Origin: Actinoplanes oblitus
GTDB taxonomy: Bacteria; Actinomycetota; Actinomycetes; Mycobacteriales; Micromonosporaceae
Assembly: GCF_030252345.1 (NCBI RefSeq)
Contig: NZ_CP126980.1
Coordinates: forward strand, 1,689,501-1,753,500
DNA: 64,000 nucleotides
Reading direction: 5' to 3'
The position numbers and the translations under genes were made by a program. Shown one piece after another: positions 33,346 to 43,900 of this stretch. Every line of letters begins with the position of its first letter. Position 1 is the first letter of the stretch. The notes under the pieces are model-generated. The model was not told the DNA's origin and did not search any database. It saw only the letters and a list, made by a program, of their open reading frames with translations.

Positions 33346-34878
33346 TCAGAGCGTCTCGACCACCTGCAGCAGGGTGCGGATCGGCACGCCGGTCCCGCCC
33401 TTGGTCCAGTAACCGGTGGCCTCACCGGAGTGGTACGCCGGACCCGCCACGTCGATGTGCGCCCACTCCACGCCCGGCGCCACGAACTCGCGCAGGAACA
33501 CGCCGCCCTGCAGCATGTGCCCGGCCCGGTCCAGGTTGGCGTTGGTCTGGCAGATGTCGGCGATCTCCGACTCCATGCCCTTGCGCACGTCGTCCGGCAG
33601 CGGCATCGGCCAGGCCGGCTCGCCCACCGTGTCGCCGGCCGCCTTGACCAGCGCGGTCGCCTCGTCCGAGCCCATCAGGCCGGCGATCCGCTTGCCCAGC
33701 GAGATCACCTGGCCGCCGGTCAGGGTGGACGTCTCGAACAGGTAGTCGGCGCCGTCCGCGCAGGCCCGCGCCATCGCGTCGCCGAGCACCATGCGGCCCT
33801 CGGCGTCGGTGTTGAACACCTCGACCCGCTTGCCGTTGAACATGGTGATCACGTCGCCCGGCCGGTACGCCGACCCGGACGGCATGTTCTCCGCGATCGC
33901 GAGGTAACCGGAGACCGCCACGCCCGGCTTGATCGCGGCGATCGCCAGCATGGCCGCGGCGACAGCGGCCGCACCGGCCATGTCCGACTTCATCTCCCAC
34001 ATGCCGGCGGCCGGCTTGATGCTGACCCCACCGGTGTCGAACGTGATGCCCTTGCCGACCAGCGCGACCCGCTTCGGCTCGGCCACCCCGTCCGGGGTGT
34101 AGCTCAGCTTGACCAGCCGCGGCGGCGCCTCGGAACCCTGGCCGACCGCCACGATACCGCCGTACCCGCCGGCCTTGAGCTGCTCGAAGTCGAGCACCTC
34201 GACGGCCAGCCCGGCCTCGCCGGCGGCCGCCGCCACCTGGTCGGCGAAGGTGGCCGGGCGCAGCTCGTTCGGCGGCATGTTGACCCAGTCCCGGGCCTGC
34301 CGGACCGCGCGGCCGACCACCTCGGCGCGGGTCACCTCGGCCTGGGCGGCCGCGTCGGCGGCGTCCGGCACGTGCACCCGCAACGCGGTCACCGGCTCCC
34401 GGCGACCCTTCTGCGGCTTGGTCTTGTAGCCGGCGAACCGGTAGCCGCCGAGCAGCGCGCCCTCCAGCGTGGCCCGCAGCACCGCCGGGGCGTCCGCGTC
34501 GTCCGGCACCGGCAGGGCCAGCGCCACCGAGGCGCTGCCGGCCAGCGCGCGCACCGCGGCGCCGGTGCCCCGGCGCAGCGTCTCCAGGTCGGGGGCGGAG
34601 CCGGTCGGCTCGTCGCCGAGGCCGACCGCGACCACCAGCGGCGCGGCGACCGTACCGAGGGTGGCCAGCTTGGTCACCTCACCCGGGGCGCCGGTGGCGC
34701 CGAGCAGCGCCAGGGTCGACGTCAGCTTCCCGTCGAACGCCGCGGCGATGCTCTCCGCGCCGGACGCCGGAAGCAGGGCGCCGTCCTGGTCGGGCTGGCT
34801 GTGCAGGCCGATGACGATGGCATCGACCGCCAATTCGGCCGGGTCGGTGTCGACCAGGCTGAGGCTGGGCTGGGTCAC
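33346..34878 (-). CDS. pepA: Leucyl aminopeptidase (M17)
   Basis: 510-residue cytosolic M17 metallopeptidase. Residues about 1-170 are the N-terminal domain; the catalytic domain has [27 protein letters not shown] and [13 protein letters not shown], which contain the two-metal ligands (Lys, Asp, Asp, Asp, Glu) and the catalytic Arg. It removes N-terminal residues during peptide turnover. GTG 34878 has GGAG 8 nt upstream. It is divergent from gcvT. Confidence 0.97.
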   Translation of the reverse strand: MTQPSLSLVDTDPAELAVDAIVIGLHSQPDQDGALLPASGAESIAAAFDGKLTSTLALLGATGAPGEVTKLATLGTVAAPLVVAVGLGDEPTGSAPDLETLRRGTGAAVRALAGSASVALALPVPDDADAPAVLRATLEGALLGGYRFAGYKTKPQKGRREPVTALRVHVPDAADAAAQAEVTRAEVVGRAVRQARDWVNMPPNELRPATFADQVAAAAGEAGLAVEVLDFEQLKAGGYGGIVAVGQGSEAPPRLVKLSYTPDGVAEPKRVALVGKGITFDTGGVSIKPAAGMWEMKSDMAGAAAVAAAMLAIAAIKPGVAVSGYLAIAENMPSGSAYRPGDVITMFNGKRVEVFNTDAEGRMVLGDAMARACADGADYLFETSTLTGGQVISLGKRIAGLMGSDEATALVKAAGDTVGEPAWPMPLPDDVRKGMESEIADICQTNANLDRAGHMLQGGVFLREFVAPGVEWAHIDVAGPAYHSGEATGYWTKGGTGVPIRTLLQVVETL

Positions 34879-34999
34879 TCGGGCACTCCGCGACGTTGGG
34901 GGCGGGAGGCCGCCGGTAAGCGGTCTCCCGGCTGGTGGGAAACACTTGGTATTCCCCGCGACTCTAACCATGCCCAAGGTCACCGGTAAGTTGAGTCTC

Positions 35000-36091
35000 A
35001 TGTCTGCCGAGTCGTTCCGCTCTCCGCTGCACGAACGCCACGTCGCGCTGGGCGCGAAACTCGCGCCGTTCGGCGGCTGGGAGATGCCGCTGGAGTACGC
35101 CGGCGGCGGCGTGCTGAAAGAGCACGCCGCGGTCCGCGAGGCGGCCGGCGTCTTCGACGTGTCGCACCTGGGCAAGGCGCGGGTGGCCGGCCCCGGCGCG
35201 GCGGACTTCGTCAACTCCTGCCTGACCAACGACCTGGCCCGGATCGCCCCGGGCAAGGCGCAGTACACGCTCTGCTGCGACGAGACCGGCGGCGTGGTCG
35301 ACGACCTGATCGCCTACCTCTACGGCCCGGACGACGTCTTCCTGATCCCGAACGCGGCGAACACCGCGGAGGTGGTCCGCCGCCTGGCCGCCGCCGCGCC
35401 GTCCGGCATCACGGTGACCGGCCTGCACCACGACTTCGCGATCCTCGCCGTCCAGGGCCCGGAGTCCGCCGCCGTCCTGGAGCGGCTCGGCCTGCCCACC
35501 GGGCACGACTACATGTCGTTCACCGAGGCCGCCCTCGGCGACGTCACGCTCGTCGTCTGCCGGACCGGCTACACCGGCGAGCACGGCTACGAGCTGGTCA
35601 TCCCGTGGTCGGCGGCAACCACCGTGTGGGACGCGCTGATCGGCGCCGGAGTCCGCCCGTGCGGTCTGGGCGCCCGCGACACGCTGCGCACCGAGATGGG
35701 CTATCCCCTGCACGGCCAGGAGCTCTCCTTGGAGATCAGCCCGGTCCAGGCCCGCTCCGGCTGGGCGGTCGGCTGGTCCAAGCCCGCCTTCTGGGGCCGC
35801 GACGCCCTGCTCGCCGAGAAGGCCGCCGGCCCGCGCCGCCAGCTCCGCGGCCTGGAGCTGACCGGCCGCGGCATCCCGCGCGGCCACATGCCCGTCTTCG
35901 CCGGCGACACCCGGATCGGCGAGACCACCAGTGGCACGTTCTCCCCGACCAAGAAGGTCGGCATCGCCCTGGCGCTGATCGACACCGAGCTGCGGCTGCC
36001 CGACGGAGCCCCGGTCGAGATCGACATCCGCGGCCGCCGCACCGAGGCCCGGCTGGTCAAGCCGCCCTTCGTGCAGCCCTCGGTCCGCTGA
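35000..36091 (+). CDS. gcvT: Glycine cleavage T protein (aminomethyltransferase)
   Basis: 363 residues. GcvT transfers the methylene of the aminomethyl-lipoyl H-protein to tetrahydrofolate and releases ammonia. The family sequence is clear: [32 protein letters not shown], the folate-binding region [10 protein letters not shown] and [17 protein letters not shown]. The genes for the H and P proteins are not in the window. No glycine riboswitch was found upstream. A perfect hairpin follows. Confidence 0.96.
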   Translation: MSAESFRSPLHERHVALGAKLAPFGGWEMPLEYAGGGVLKEHAAVREAAGVFDVSHLGKARVAGPGAADFVNSCLTNDLARIAPGKAQYTLCCDETGGVVDDLIAYLYGPDDVFLIPNAANTAEVVRRLAAAAPSGITVTGLHHDFAILAVQGPESAAVLERLGLPTGHDYMSFTEAALGDVTLVVCRTGYTGEHGYELVIPWSAATTVWDALIGAGVRPCGLGARDTLRTEMGYPLHGQELSLEISPVQARSGWAVGWSKPAFWGRDALLAEKAAGPRRQLRGLELTGRGIPRGHMPVFAGDTRIGETTSGTFSPTKKVGIALALIDTELRLPDGAPVEIDIRGRRTEARLVKPPFVQPSVR

Positions 36092-36105
36092 CCCGGGAAA
36101 CCACT

Positions 36106-36130
36106 TTCCGGTACGCCCGGCGTACCGGAA
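36106..36130. terminator. Perfect palindromic hairpin between gcvT and cobS
   Basis: TTCCGGTACGC (36106-36116) pairs with GCGTACCGGAA (36120-36130) around a 3-nt loop. It lies between convergent genes and is the full palindromic form of an element whose half copies recur at 10015, 11184, 51616 and 61236. Confidence 0.8.
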
Positions 36131-36157
36131 GCAGCGAAGCGGGTGGTGACCCGCCGC

Positions 36158-36892
36158 TCACCGCAGCGAAAGGGTGATCACCGCGAGCGTGCCGGCGGTC
36201 TCGACGCAGGCGCCCAGCACATCCCCGGTGACCCCGCCGAAACGGCGCACGCAGTGCCGGAGCAGCACCAGCACCCCCACCACGGCGGCCGCCACCGCCA
36301 CCGGTCCCTGCCAGGGACGACCGGGGACGGCCGGGATCGCGGCGGCCGCCACGAGCACGCCGGCGAGCCACGCGACGGGGACCGGGACCGTGCCGGCCAC
36401 CATCGCGCCGAGCCCCTCGGGACGGGCCGGTGGGACGCCGCGGCGGCAGGCCAGGGTGATCGCCAGGCGGCCGGTGGTCCACGCGATCACCAGCGACCAC
36501 CAGGTGACGGCGGTGAGCGCGGCGGCCTGCACGAGCACGCCGGCGGCGAGCGCCACCACGCCGAACGGCCCGATGTCCGGCTTCTTCATGATCTCCAGGG
36601 CGGCCGGGCCGGACCGGTAGGAGCCGAGCGCGTCCACCGTGTCGGCCAGGCCGTCGAGGTGCAGGCCGCGGGTCAGCAGCGCGCCGGCGGCCACGGTGAC
36701 CCCGCCGGCGACCAGGCCGGGCGCGCCGAGCGCCAGCAAACCCTCGCGCAGGGCCGCGAGCGCCGCCCCGAGCAGCGCGCCGACCAGCGGCGCCAGGCCC
36801 ATCGCGACGGCCGCGACCGGCCGGTCCACCCGGCCGCCGCGCACCGGCAGCACGGTCAGGGTGGTGACCGCCAGCCGCAGCCCGTCGATCAC
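36158..36892 (-). CDS. cobS: Cobalamin synthase (adenosylcobinamide-GDP ribazoletransferase)
   Basis: 244-residue polytopic membrane enzyme that joins adenosylcobinamide-GDP to alpha-ribazole in the last steps of B12 assembly. CobS motifs are LTRGLHLDGLADTVDALGS, IMKKPDIGPFGVVAL and a conserved CVRRFGGVTGDVLGA near the C-terminus. The GTG overlaps the stop of the cobU-cobT gene (GTGA), so the three activities are coupled. Confidence 0.96.
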   Translation of the reverse strand: MIDGLRLAVTTLTVLPVRGGRVDRPVAAVAMGLAPLVGALLGAALAALREGLLALGAPGLVAGGVTVAAGALLTRGLHLDGLADTVDALGSYRSGPAALEIMKKPDIGPFGVVALAAGVLVQAAALTAVTWWSLVIAWTTGRLAITLACRRGVPPARPEGLGAMVAGTVPVPVAWLAGVLVAAAAIPAVPGRPWQGPVAVAAAVVGVLVLLRHCVRRFGGVTGDVLGACVETAGTLAVITLSLR

Positions 36893-38760
36893 GAGCGGCC
36901 GGCCGCGCCGTCCTCGACGCCGTCGACCGGGTTGCCGAAGCCGTCGGCGGTGCCCTCCGGGCCGGCGGCGACGGTGGCCTCGTCACCGGCCTGGTCCGCC
37001 TCGGTGAGGTTGGCGTCCGGGTCGTCGAGCCCGGCGTCGCCGTGGTCGGCGAGCATCGCCGGGTGCACCGGCAGGGCCGCGGCCAGCCCGATCGCCGTCC
37101 GCAGCAGCGGCAGCACGGCCAGCGCGTTCGCCCCCTCGCCGAGGTCCAGGCCGAGTTCCAGCACCGGCGTCAGGCCCAGCACGTCGGCGCCCTGCCTGAC
37201 CAGCGCCAGCGTGCCCGCCTCGGGCAGCAGGCACCAGTGCCGGGTCTGCCCGGCCACGTCCCGGGCGATCAGGCCGGCCGCGATGCCGAGCGGGCCGTCC
37301 ACCAGCACCGGGAGGCGCCGGGCGGCCGCGCCGAGCAGCAGGCCGGTGGCCACCGCCAGGTCCAGGCCGCCGAGCTCGCGGAGGATGTCGGTGGCGCCGC
37401 GCGCCTCCTGCCGGATCCGGTGCAGGGCGTCGCGGATCGCGGCGCAGCGCACCATCCAGGCGTGGTCGTCGAACGTCCCGCCGGGCTGCAGCACGCGGGG
37501 CAGGGTGGCGGCCGGCTCGGCGCCGGTGGTCGCGGCGAGCACCGCTGTCGCCACCGCCTCCACGCCGACCCCGATCCCGGCGAGCAGCAGCGCGTCCCGG
37601 CCGGCGTCGGCCGCCTCGTCGGCCAGCTGCCAGCCCTGCCGCAGCGCGGCGTCGACAGCGTGGTCGGCGGCGACCGGACCCTCCTCCATCGCGCCGGAGG
37701 CCTGCACCCGCAGCACCGCGACGTCCGCGCCGGCCTGGCCGGCCAGCCGGCCGAGCAGTCCGGCGCCGCGCTCGGTCTCGGCGACCCGGCGCTCGACGTC
37801 GAGCGGGTCGGCGCCGGCCGCGGCCCCGCCGCCGTGCCGGCCGGAGATCACCACGACCCGGACCGAGGACCACGGCTGCGGGCTGGTGGTGTCCTGGGTG
37901 GCGGCGGCGAACTCGACCGCCTCGCCGACCCGGCCCAGACCGGCGCCGGGCAGGTCGATCAGGCCGAGGCGCTCCCGGGCGTCCGGGCCGGCGTCGCTGC
38001 TGGGCAGCGGCAGGTCCATGCCCGGTTCGATCTTGGTGAGGCCGGAGGCGACCAGCGGCAGGCTCATGGTGGCGCCGCTGAAGGCGTCGGCGGTGGTCGG
38101 CGTCCCGACGAAGCCGGGGTCCGCGACCGGCGTCACGAAGACCGGCGGCGGGGGCGGTGCCGGCGTGGCCGCCGCCGGCGGCTTGGGTTTCGGCGCGGCC
38201 GGAGCGGTGGCGGTGACGGCCCGTTTCAACCAGGTCGGCTGCCCGGCCACCACCAGCACCACGCCGTCGCACGCGTCCGCGAGCGCCTGGTTGGTGGTGC
38301 CCAGCGCGTCGGCGAACGCCCGCCCGACCGGCGTCACCGGCACCAGCGAGAGACCGACCTCCGGACTGACCAGCACCACCCGCGCCGTGCAGCCGCGCAC
38401 CGCGGCGGCCAGCGCCGCGACGTCGGCCTCGTCGTCGTTGGGCTGCCGGGCCGGGTCGAGCACCGCCGCGACCCACCCGCCGAGGTCGTCGACGAGCAGC
38501 GTGTCGCCGGGTTTCGCCTCGCTCAGCAGCTCGGTGAGCCGGGCCGGGTCGGCGCCGGTCTCCTCGGTCGACCAGGACTGTGGCCGGCGTCGCTGATGCT
38601 CCTCGATGCGGTCCAGCCACTCCGGGTCGTCCTCGCCGCCGACCGCGGTGGCGACGTAGCGCACCGCCGGCGCGTCGGCCACCAGCGATTCGGCGAACGC
38701 GGATTTGCCGGAGCGGATCCCGCCGAGCACCAGGACCGTGTTCCACCGATCTTCGGACAT
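36889..38760 (-). CDS. cobT: CobU-CobT fusion
   Basis: 623 residues containing two nucleotide-loop enzymes. Residues about 1-185 are adenosylcobinamide kinase/guanylyltransferase (CobU): P-loop GGIRSGKSAFAE, then RYVATA and LLVDDLGGW. A Pro/Ala linker (PPAAATPAPPPPP) follows, then nicotinate-nucleotide:dimethylbenzimidazole phosphoribosyltransferase (CobT, about 250-580), with GLIDLPGAGLGRVGE and the catalytic-Glu segment LGLDLGEGANALAVLP. The last 40 residues are an acidic tail. The two proteins are usually separate. CobT makes alpha-ribazole phosphate, CobU makes the GDP-activated cobinamide, and CobS joins the two. The ATG is at 38760. Confidence 0.93.
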   Translation of the reverse strand: MSEDRWNTVLVLGGIRSGKSAFAESLVADAPAVRYVATAVGGEDDPEWLDRIEEHQRRRPQSWSTEETGADPARLTELLSEAKPGDTLLVDDLGGWVAAVLDPARQPNDDEADVAALAAAVRGCTARVVLVSPEVGLSLVPVTPVGRAFADALGTTNQALADACDGVVLVVAGQPTWLKRAVTATAPAAPKPKPPAAATPAPPPPPVFVTPVADPGFVGTPTTADAFSGATMSLPLVASGLTKIEPGMDLPLPSSDAGPDARERLGLIDLPGAGLGRVGEAVEFAAATQDTTSPQPWSSVRVVVISGRHGGGAAAGADPLDVERRVAETERGAGLLGRLAGQAGADVAVLRVQASGAMEEGPVAADHAVDAALRQGWQLADEAADAGRDALLLAGIGVGVEAVATAVLAATTGAEPAATLPRVLQPGGTFDDHAWMVRCAAIRDALHRIRQEARGATDILRELGGLDLAVATGLLLGAAARRLPVLVDGPLGIAAGLIARDVAGQTRHWCLLPEAGTLALVRQGADVLGLTPVLELGLDLGEGANALAVLPLLRTAIGLAAALPVHPAMLADHGDAGLDDPDANLTEADQAGDEATVAAGPEGTADGFGNPVDGVEDGAAGRS

Positions 38761-38843
38761 GCCCCGTACCTTAGAGCCGGGTCGCACACGTGCACGCCGT
38801 AGGGTGGAAGGCCACCGACGGTACGACGTGAGGGGGCGGCTCA

Positions 38844-39041
38844 ATGCCATGGAGTTGGCGGTACGAGGACGTCGACGGCAAGCCGGTTGACGGGCCTGCC
38901 GAGACGTTCAGCAGCCAGGCCGACGCCGAGTCCTGGATCGGTCAGGAGTGGCGGACGCTGCAGGCCGGCGGCGTCAGCACGGTCACGCTGGTCGAGGACG
39001 ACCGGGTCGACTATCAGATGAGCCTGCAACCGGCGGAGTGA
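38844..39041 (+). CDS. Conserved small acidic protein (65 aa)
   Basis: Begins MPWSWRYEDVDGKPVDG and contains SSQADAESWIGQEWRTLQAGG, then VTLVEDDRVDYQMSL. This matches a small actinobacterial family of unknown function. GAGGGGGCGG lies upstream of ATG 38844. It ends 1 nt before the protease gene and is probably cotranscribed with it. Confidence 0.83.
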   Translation: MPWSWRYEDVDGKPVDGPAETFSSQADAESWIGQEWRTLQAGGVSTVTLVEDDRVDYQMSLQPAE

Positions 39042-39042
39042 C

Positions 39043-39858
39043 GTGACCTACGAACCGGTCTACACCCGCACTCCACGGAACGCGTTCGTTCCGAGCCCGG
39101 TCTTCGTCGGCATCGTCGCGATCTTCGCGGTGAGCGCCGTGCTGACCTGGACGCGGTACGGCAACGTCGGCTTCGACGTGTTCCTGTTCATCATCTCGGG
39201 CTGGCTGATCTCGCTCTGCCTGCACGAGTACTCGCACGCGATCGCCGCGTACTTCTCCGGTGACCTGACCGTCGCCGACCGGGGTTACCTGCGGCTCAAC
39301 CCGTTGAAGTACACGCACCCGCTGCTCTCCATCGTGCTGCCGGTGATCGTGGTGATCCTCGGCGGCATCGGCCTGCCCGGCGGTGCGGTCTGGGTGGACC
39401 ACCGGTACATCAACAGCAAGATCAAGGACTCGCTGATCAGTGCGGCGGGGCCGCTGACCAACGTGGTGCTCGCGGTGGTGGCGGCCGCGCCGTTCCTGCT
39501 CGGCCTCGGTCCGCGGGTGGTCGACACCGGATTCCGGGTGTTCATCATGACCGACCACCCGGAGTTCTGGCAGGCGCTCGCCGCGCTCGCGTTCCTGCAG
39601 GTCACCGCGAGCGTGCTGAACTTCTTGCCGATCCCCGGGCTGGACGGGGGCAGCATCCTGCGGCCCTGGCTCAGCGCCGAGTACCGGCGGGCCTGGGACA
39701 TGTTCGCCCCGTTCGGCTTCCTGCTGCTGTTCGTGGCGCTCTGGCAGACCAGCCTCAGCCGGTACTTCTACGCCGTGGTGCTCTGGTGCTGCGACCTGCT
39801 CGACGTGGACCAGACCCTGATCGGCAAGGGCCTGGACCTGATGCGTTTCTGGAGCTGA
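39043..39858 (+). CDS. Site-2 protease family (M50) membrane metalloprotease
   Basis: 271 residues with six or so membrane helices. The zinc motif HEYSH (in SLCLHEYSHAIAAYFSGD) lies in an early helix, and the third ligand motif NFLPIPGLDGGSIL lies in a later one. This is the Rv-type, short M50 family without PDZ domains. Such enzymes cut membrane-embedded substrates such as anti-sigma factors, but no candidate substrate gene is adjacent. GTG start right after the 65-residue gene. Confidence 0.92.
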   Translation: MTYEPVYTRTPRNAFVPSPVFVGIVAIFAVSAVLTWTRYGNVGFDVFLFIISGWLISLCLHEYSHAIAAYFSGDLTVADRGYLRLNPLKYTHPLLSIVLPVIVVILGGIGLPGGAVWVDHRYINSKIKDSLISAAGPLTNVVLAVVAAAPFLLGLGPRVVDTGFRVFIMTDHPEFWQALAALAFLQVTASVLNFLPIPGLDGGSILRPWLSAEYRRAWDMFAPFGFLLLFVALWQTSLSRYFYAVVLWCCDLLDVDQTLIGKGLDLMRFWS

Positions 39859-39864
39859 CCGCCC

Positions 39865-39903
39865 GGCGCCGGCGAGGTCCCGCAGAGGGATCACGCCGGC
39901 GCC
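39865..39903. terminator. Bidirectional hairpin between the M50 protease and aldo/keto reductase genes
   Basis: GGCGCCGGCG (39865-39874) pairs with CGCCGGCGCC (39894-39903) across a 19-nt loop, in the 55-bp gap between two convergent genes. No T-tract. Confidence 0.6.
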
Positions 39904-39913
39904 GGCGCCCGTC

Positions 39914-40912
39914 CTACGGCCGCTTCTCGGGGCTGGTGGTGAGCGCCGGGTCCCGGGTCACCACCGGCTCGACGATCTCGTCGATCGCCTTCAGCAGCCC
40001 GTCGTCCAGCTTCACCCCGGACGCCTTGACGTTGTCCCGGACCTGCTCCGGCCGGGACGCGCCGATGATCGCCGCGGACACGTTCGGGTTGCTCAGCACC
40101 CAGGCGATCGCCAGCTGCCCCATGGTCAGCCCGGCCTCGTCCGCGAGCGGCTTCAGGCGGGCGACCGTGTTCAGCACGTCGTCCTCCAGCCAGCGGGCGA
40201 TGAACCCGGCCCCGGACTTCTCGTCGGTGGCCCGCGACCCGGCCGGCGGCTGCTGCCCAGCCTGATACTTTCCGGTCAGCACGCCCTGCGCGAGCGGCGA
40301 CCAGACGATCTGGCCGAGACCCAGCTCCTGCGAAGCCGGCACCACCTCGGCCTCGATCACCCGCCACAGCAGCGAGTACTGCGGCTGGTTGGACACCAGG
40401 CGGATCCTCAGCTCGTCGGCGAGCGGCTTGGCGGCCCGGATCTCCGCGGCGCTCCACTCGGACACGCCGATGTAGTGCGCCTTGCCGCGGTGCACCACGT
40501 CGGCGAACGCCTCCATGGTCTCCTCGAGCGGGGTGTGGTGGTCGTACCGATGTGCCTGGTAGACGTCCACGTAATCGGTGCCGAGTCGGCGCAGCGAACC
40601 GTCGATCGAGGTCATGATGTGCTTGCGGGACAGGCCGCTGTCGTTCGCGCCCGGCCCGGTCCGCCAGTACACCTTGGTGAGGATCTCCAGGCCGTCCCGC
40701 CGCTCGCCCTTCAGCGCCCGGCCCAGCACCTCCTCGGCCCGGGTGCCGGCGTAGACGTCGGCGGTGTCGAACGTGGTGATCCCGGACTCCAGGGCCGCGC
40801 GCACACAGGCGAGCGCGGCCTCCTCCTCCACCTGGGACCCATGGGTGATCCAGTTGCCGTAGGCGATCTCACTGACCAGCAGGCCGGAACGGCCGAGATG
40901 ACGGAACTCCAT
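39914..40912 (-). CDS. Aldo/keto reductase
   Basis: 332-residue NADPH-dependent (beta/alpha)8 oxidoreductase. The catalytic tetrad is visible: Asp and Tyr in FDTADVYAGTRAEE, Lys in EILTKVYW and His in VYQAHRYD. The C-terminal NADPH site includes GASRPEQVRDNV. Resembles the Kv-beta/YghZ group that acts on small aldehydes, but the substrate is unknown. Stands alone between convergent and co-oriented neighbours. Confidence 0.93.
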   Translation of the reverse strand: MEFRHLGRSGLLVSEIAYGNWITHGSQVEEEAALACVRAALESGITTFDTADVYAGTRAEEVLGRALKGERRDGLEILTKVYWRTGPGANDSGLSRKHIMTSIDGSLRRLGTDYVDVYQAHRYDHHTPLEETMEAFADVVHRGKAHYIGVSEWSAAEIRAAKPLADELRIRLVSNQPQYSLLWRVIEAEVVPASQELGLGQIVWSPLAQGVLTGKYQAGQQPPAGSRATDEKSGAGFIARWLEDDVLNTVARLKPLADEAGLTMGQLAIAWVLSNPNVSAAIIGASRPEQVRDNVKASGVKLDDGLLKAIDEIVEPVVTRDPALTTSPEKRP

Positions 40913-40933
40913 ATCTCGAACCCTATCGAAGAA

Positions 40934-43900
40934 CTAGAGAACCGGCCTGTTGTCCGGGCGCAGCCGGACGACCTCCTCGATCGCGTCGGCCCGCTCCACG
41001 TACCGGGTCTCCACCAGCGGCTGGCCCTGCCGGTCCAGCGCACCCCAGCGGCCCGCCTCGTCGGCGATCAGGAACGCCGACGGGTGGATCACCACCGCCT
41101 TGTGCACCGGCGGGACCACCGGCTGCCCGGTGCGGTCCACCACCCCGGAGCCGGTGCCCGCGTCGACCACCGCCAGACCCTCGTCGCTGAACCCGTCGAT
41201 CGGCCCGCCGGCGCTGAGCACCGTGGCGAACCCGTGGTACTTCGGCTGCACCGCGATCCGCCCGTGCCTGTCGACGGCACCCCAGCCGCCCCGCTTGACC
41301 AGCGCCAGGCCACGCCGGAACGGCCGGACGTCCTCGAAGCCGCCGGACACCACCAGCCGGTTGCCCCGGTCGACGGCGAACCAGCCACCCTCGGCGTCCC
41401 TGCTCACCCAGGCCAGCCCCTCGGCGAACCGGCCGGCCGCCAGGTAACCCGAGTCGGCGCCGATCAGCACCTGCCCGGCCGGGTCGATCAGCTCCCAGGC
41501 CGCCGAGTCCGGGCGCCGCACCCAGGCGACACCCTCGGCGAATGGCTGCGCCTCGGCGTACCGGGGCTCGACCGCCGCCGCGTACCCCCACAGCGAGGTG
41601 CCGTCGTCGCGCAGCGGGGTCGGCGTCGGCGGAAGCCCGAGCACCTGCTCCCGGCTGCGCGGATAGGGACCCCAGCCGTCCCCGGACCGCCGCGCCATCA
41701 CGTCGAGGGCCAGCTCGACCCGCTCCACCAGCTCCGGGTCACCGCCCTGACACAGGTCCAGGGCCCGCTCGAAGTGGTTCACCGCCTCCAGGAACCGGCC
41801 CTGCTCGAACGCCGAGCGCCCGGCCAGCTCCCGGATCTCCGCCCGCGCCCGGGCCGGCAGCTCCGGCGAGTCGGCCCGCGCGTAGAGCCGGTCCGCCTCG
41901 GCGAACTCGCCACGCCACTGCAGCACGTGCGCCAGCCGGGCCTGCGTGATCGAGACGAGGTGCGCCACACCTGCCGCCTCCGCGTGCCGCAGCGCCTCCC
42001 GCCCGTCGGCGAGTGCGTCGTCCAGTTCACCCAGCACCCGCGACACGACGGCCCGCAGGCTGAGCAGCCCGGCCCGCACGTTGTCCCGCTCGGCGAACTC
42101 CAGCCGGTCGGTCAGCCGGTCCGCCAGCTCCCACAGCCGATCCGGGTCGCCGACCTGCTCACGCAGCGTCGCCGGATCGAACATCCACGGGTAGGCGGCC
42201 AGGATCTGCTCCGGATCGGCCCGCCGGCGGTCGGCCGGGGCCCGCTGATCCCGTCGCTGCCGGATCGGCGCGAGGCCGCTTCCGGATTCTTCGGTACGGG
42301 GGTCCGCCGCCCGCTCCCGGTCGTCCGCCGGATTTCCGGTACGCGGGTCCGCCGCCGGCTCCCGGTCGTCGGCCGGATTTCCGATACGCGGGTCCGCCGC
42401 ACCGCCGCGGTCGTCGGCGCCCTCGGCGCGCGGCTCAGGGATCGCTGAAGCCGTCGCGGGGTCGTCGGCCCGCACCGGGGTGGCGTCCGGCTCGGCCGGG
42501 GTCGCCACCGCGATCTCAGCGGCCTCCGCGACGGTTGTCTCCGGCTCGGCGGGCGCCGCCCAGCCGGCGGCCTCGTCGGCTACCTCGACGCGGTCCTCCG
42601 CGGCCGAGTCCTCTGGGTCGAGCGTCTCCGCGGCGGAGTCCTCTGGGTCGAGCGCCTCCCCGGCCACGACGTCCTCGACGTGGTCTTCCGCGCCCGGGAT
42701 CTCTTGGTCCAGCGCGTCCTCGGCCACGACCTCTTCGACGTGCTCTTCCGCGACCGGGATCTCTTGGCCGAGCGCGTCCTCGGCCACGATCTCTTCCACG
42801 TGGTCTTCCGCGACCGAGGGCTCCTGGTCGAGCGCGTCCTCGGCCACGGCGTTGTCGACGCGGTCTTCGGCCACCGGCGTCTCTGGGTCGAGTGCGTCCT
42901 CGGGCAGATGGTCTTCGGTGACCGATGTCTCCTGGACCACGACCTCTTCGAGGCGGTCTTCCGCGACCGGGTTCGCCGGGACGAGCGGCCCCTGGACGGG
43001 CGCCGCGATGTCTTCCACCCGCTCTTCGGCCTCGACCGGGACCTCAGCGGCAAGCCCGGCCGGCGCTGACGTGCTGTCCGCTCCGTGCGCCGTCGGTGTG
43101 TCCACGATGGCCGGCCCGGCGGCCTCCTCGATCGCTGCGGCAACCGGAACCTCAGCGGCGATCTCGTAGCCGGGTCCGGCATCCGTCGGCTCGACGGCGA
43201 TCTCGCGGACCGGTTCGGCAGTCTCGACCTCGGCGCCGATCTCGCGGACCGGTTCGGCAGCCTCGACCTCGGCGACGAAATCGTCCCGAGCAGCGCCCAC
43301 CGCTGCCGGGTTGGTCGGCGGCCACTCAGGAACGCGCGGCGCCGCCACCACGAACCCGTTCACCGGCGGCGCGACCTCGAAGCCCGAACCACCCGAGCCC
43401 GGCGGGGCCTGGAATTCCGGGGCGGCCGGAACTGGCGGGGCCTGGAATTCGGGAGTGGCCGGAACCGGCGGGGCCTCGAACTCCGGAGCGGCCGAGATCG
43501 GCGCGACCTCGGATTCGGGGGCGGCCGTAACAGGCGGGGCCTCGAACTCCGGGGGAGCCGAAACCGGGGTAGCCGAGACCGGTGTGACCTCGAATTCCGG
43601 GGTGGCCGACAGCGGGGCGGCGGAGACCGGAATCGCCGAGGTCGGGGCGGCCGAGATCGGAGTGGCCGGAACCGGGAACGCCGAAGTCGGCGCGGCCGAA
43701 ACCGGGATGGCCGAAACCGGCGCCAGCCCGTCGCTGTCCAGGTCCGAAGCCGCGTGATGCTCGCCAACCGGATGACCAGAATCGGTCGCCTCGTGCCTGC
43801 CCGAAGGTTCGTCCGTCGCCCGCTCGTGCCGCCCTGGTCCGGCCGGCGACACCGGAACGTCATCGACCGCGAAATCTTCGTCCGGCCAGGCGTGGCTGTG

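Noticed and set aside
34879..34999. Glycine riboswitch upstream of gcvT.
   Set aside because: Only 121 bp are available and none of the conserved glycine-aptamer elements are visible; only a short GGGAA/TTCCC stem is present.
38761..38843. Cobalamin riboswitch upstream of the cobU-cobT fusion.
   Set aside because: The 83-bp gap is too short and no B12-box sequence is present.
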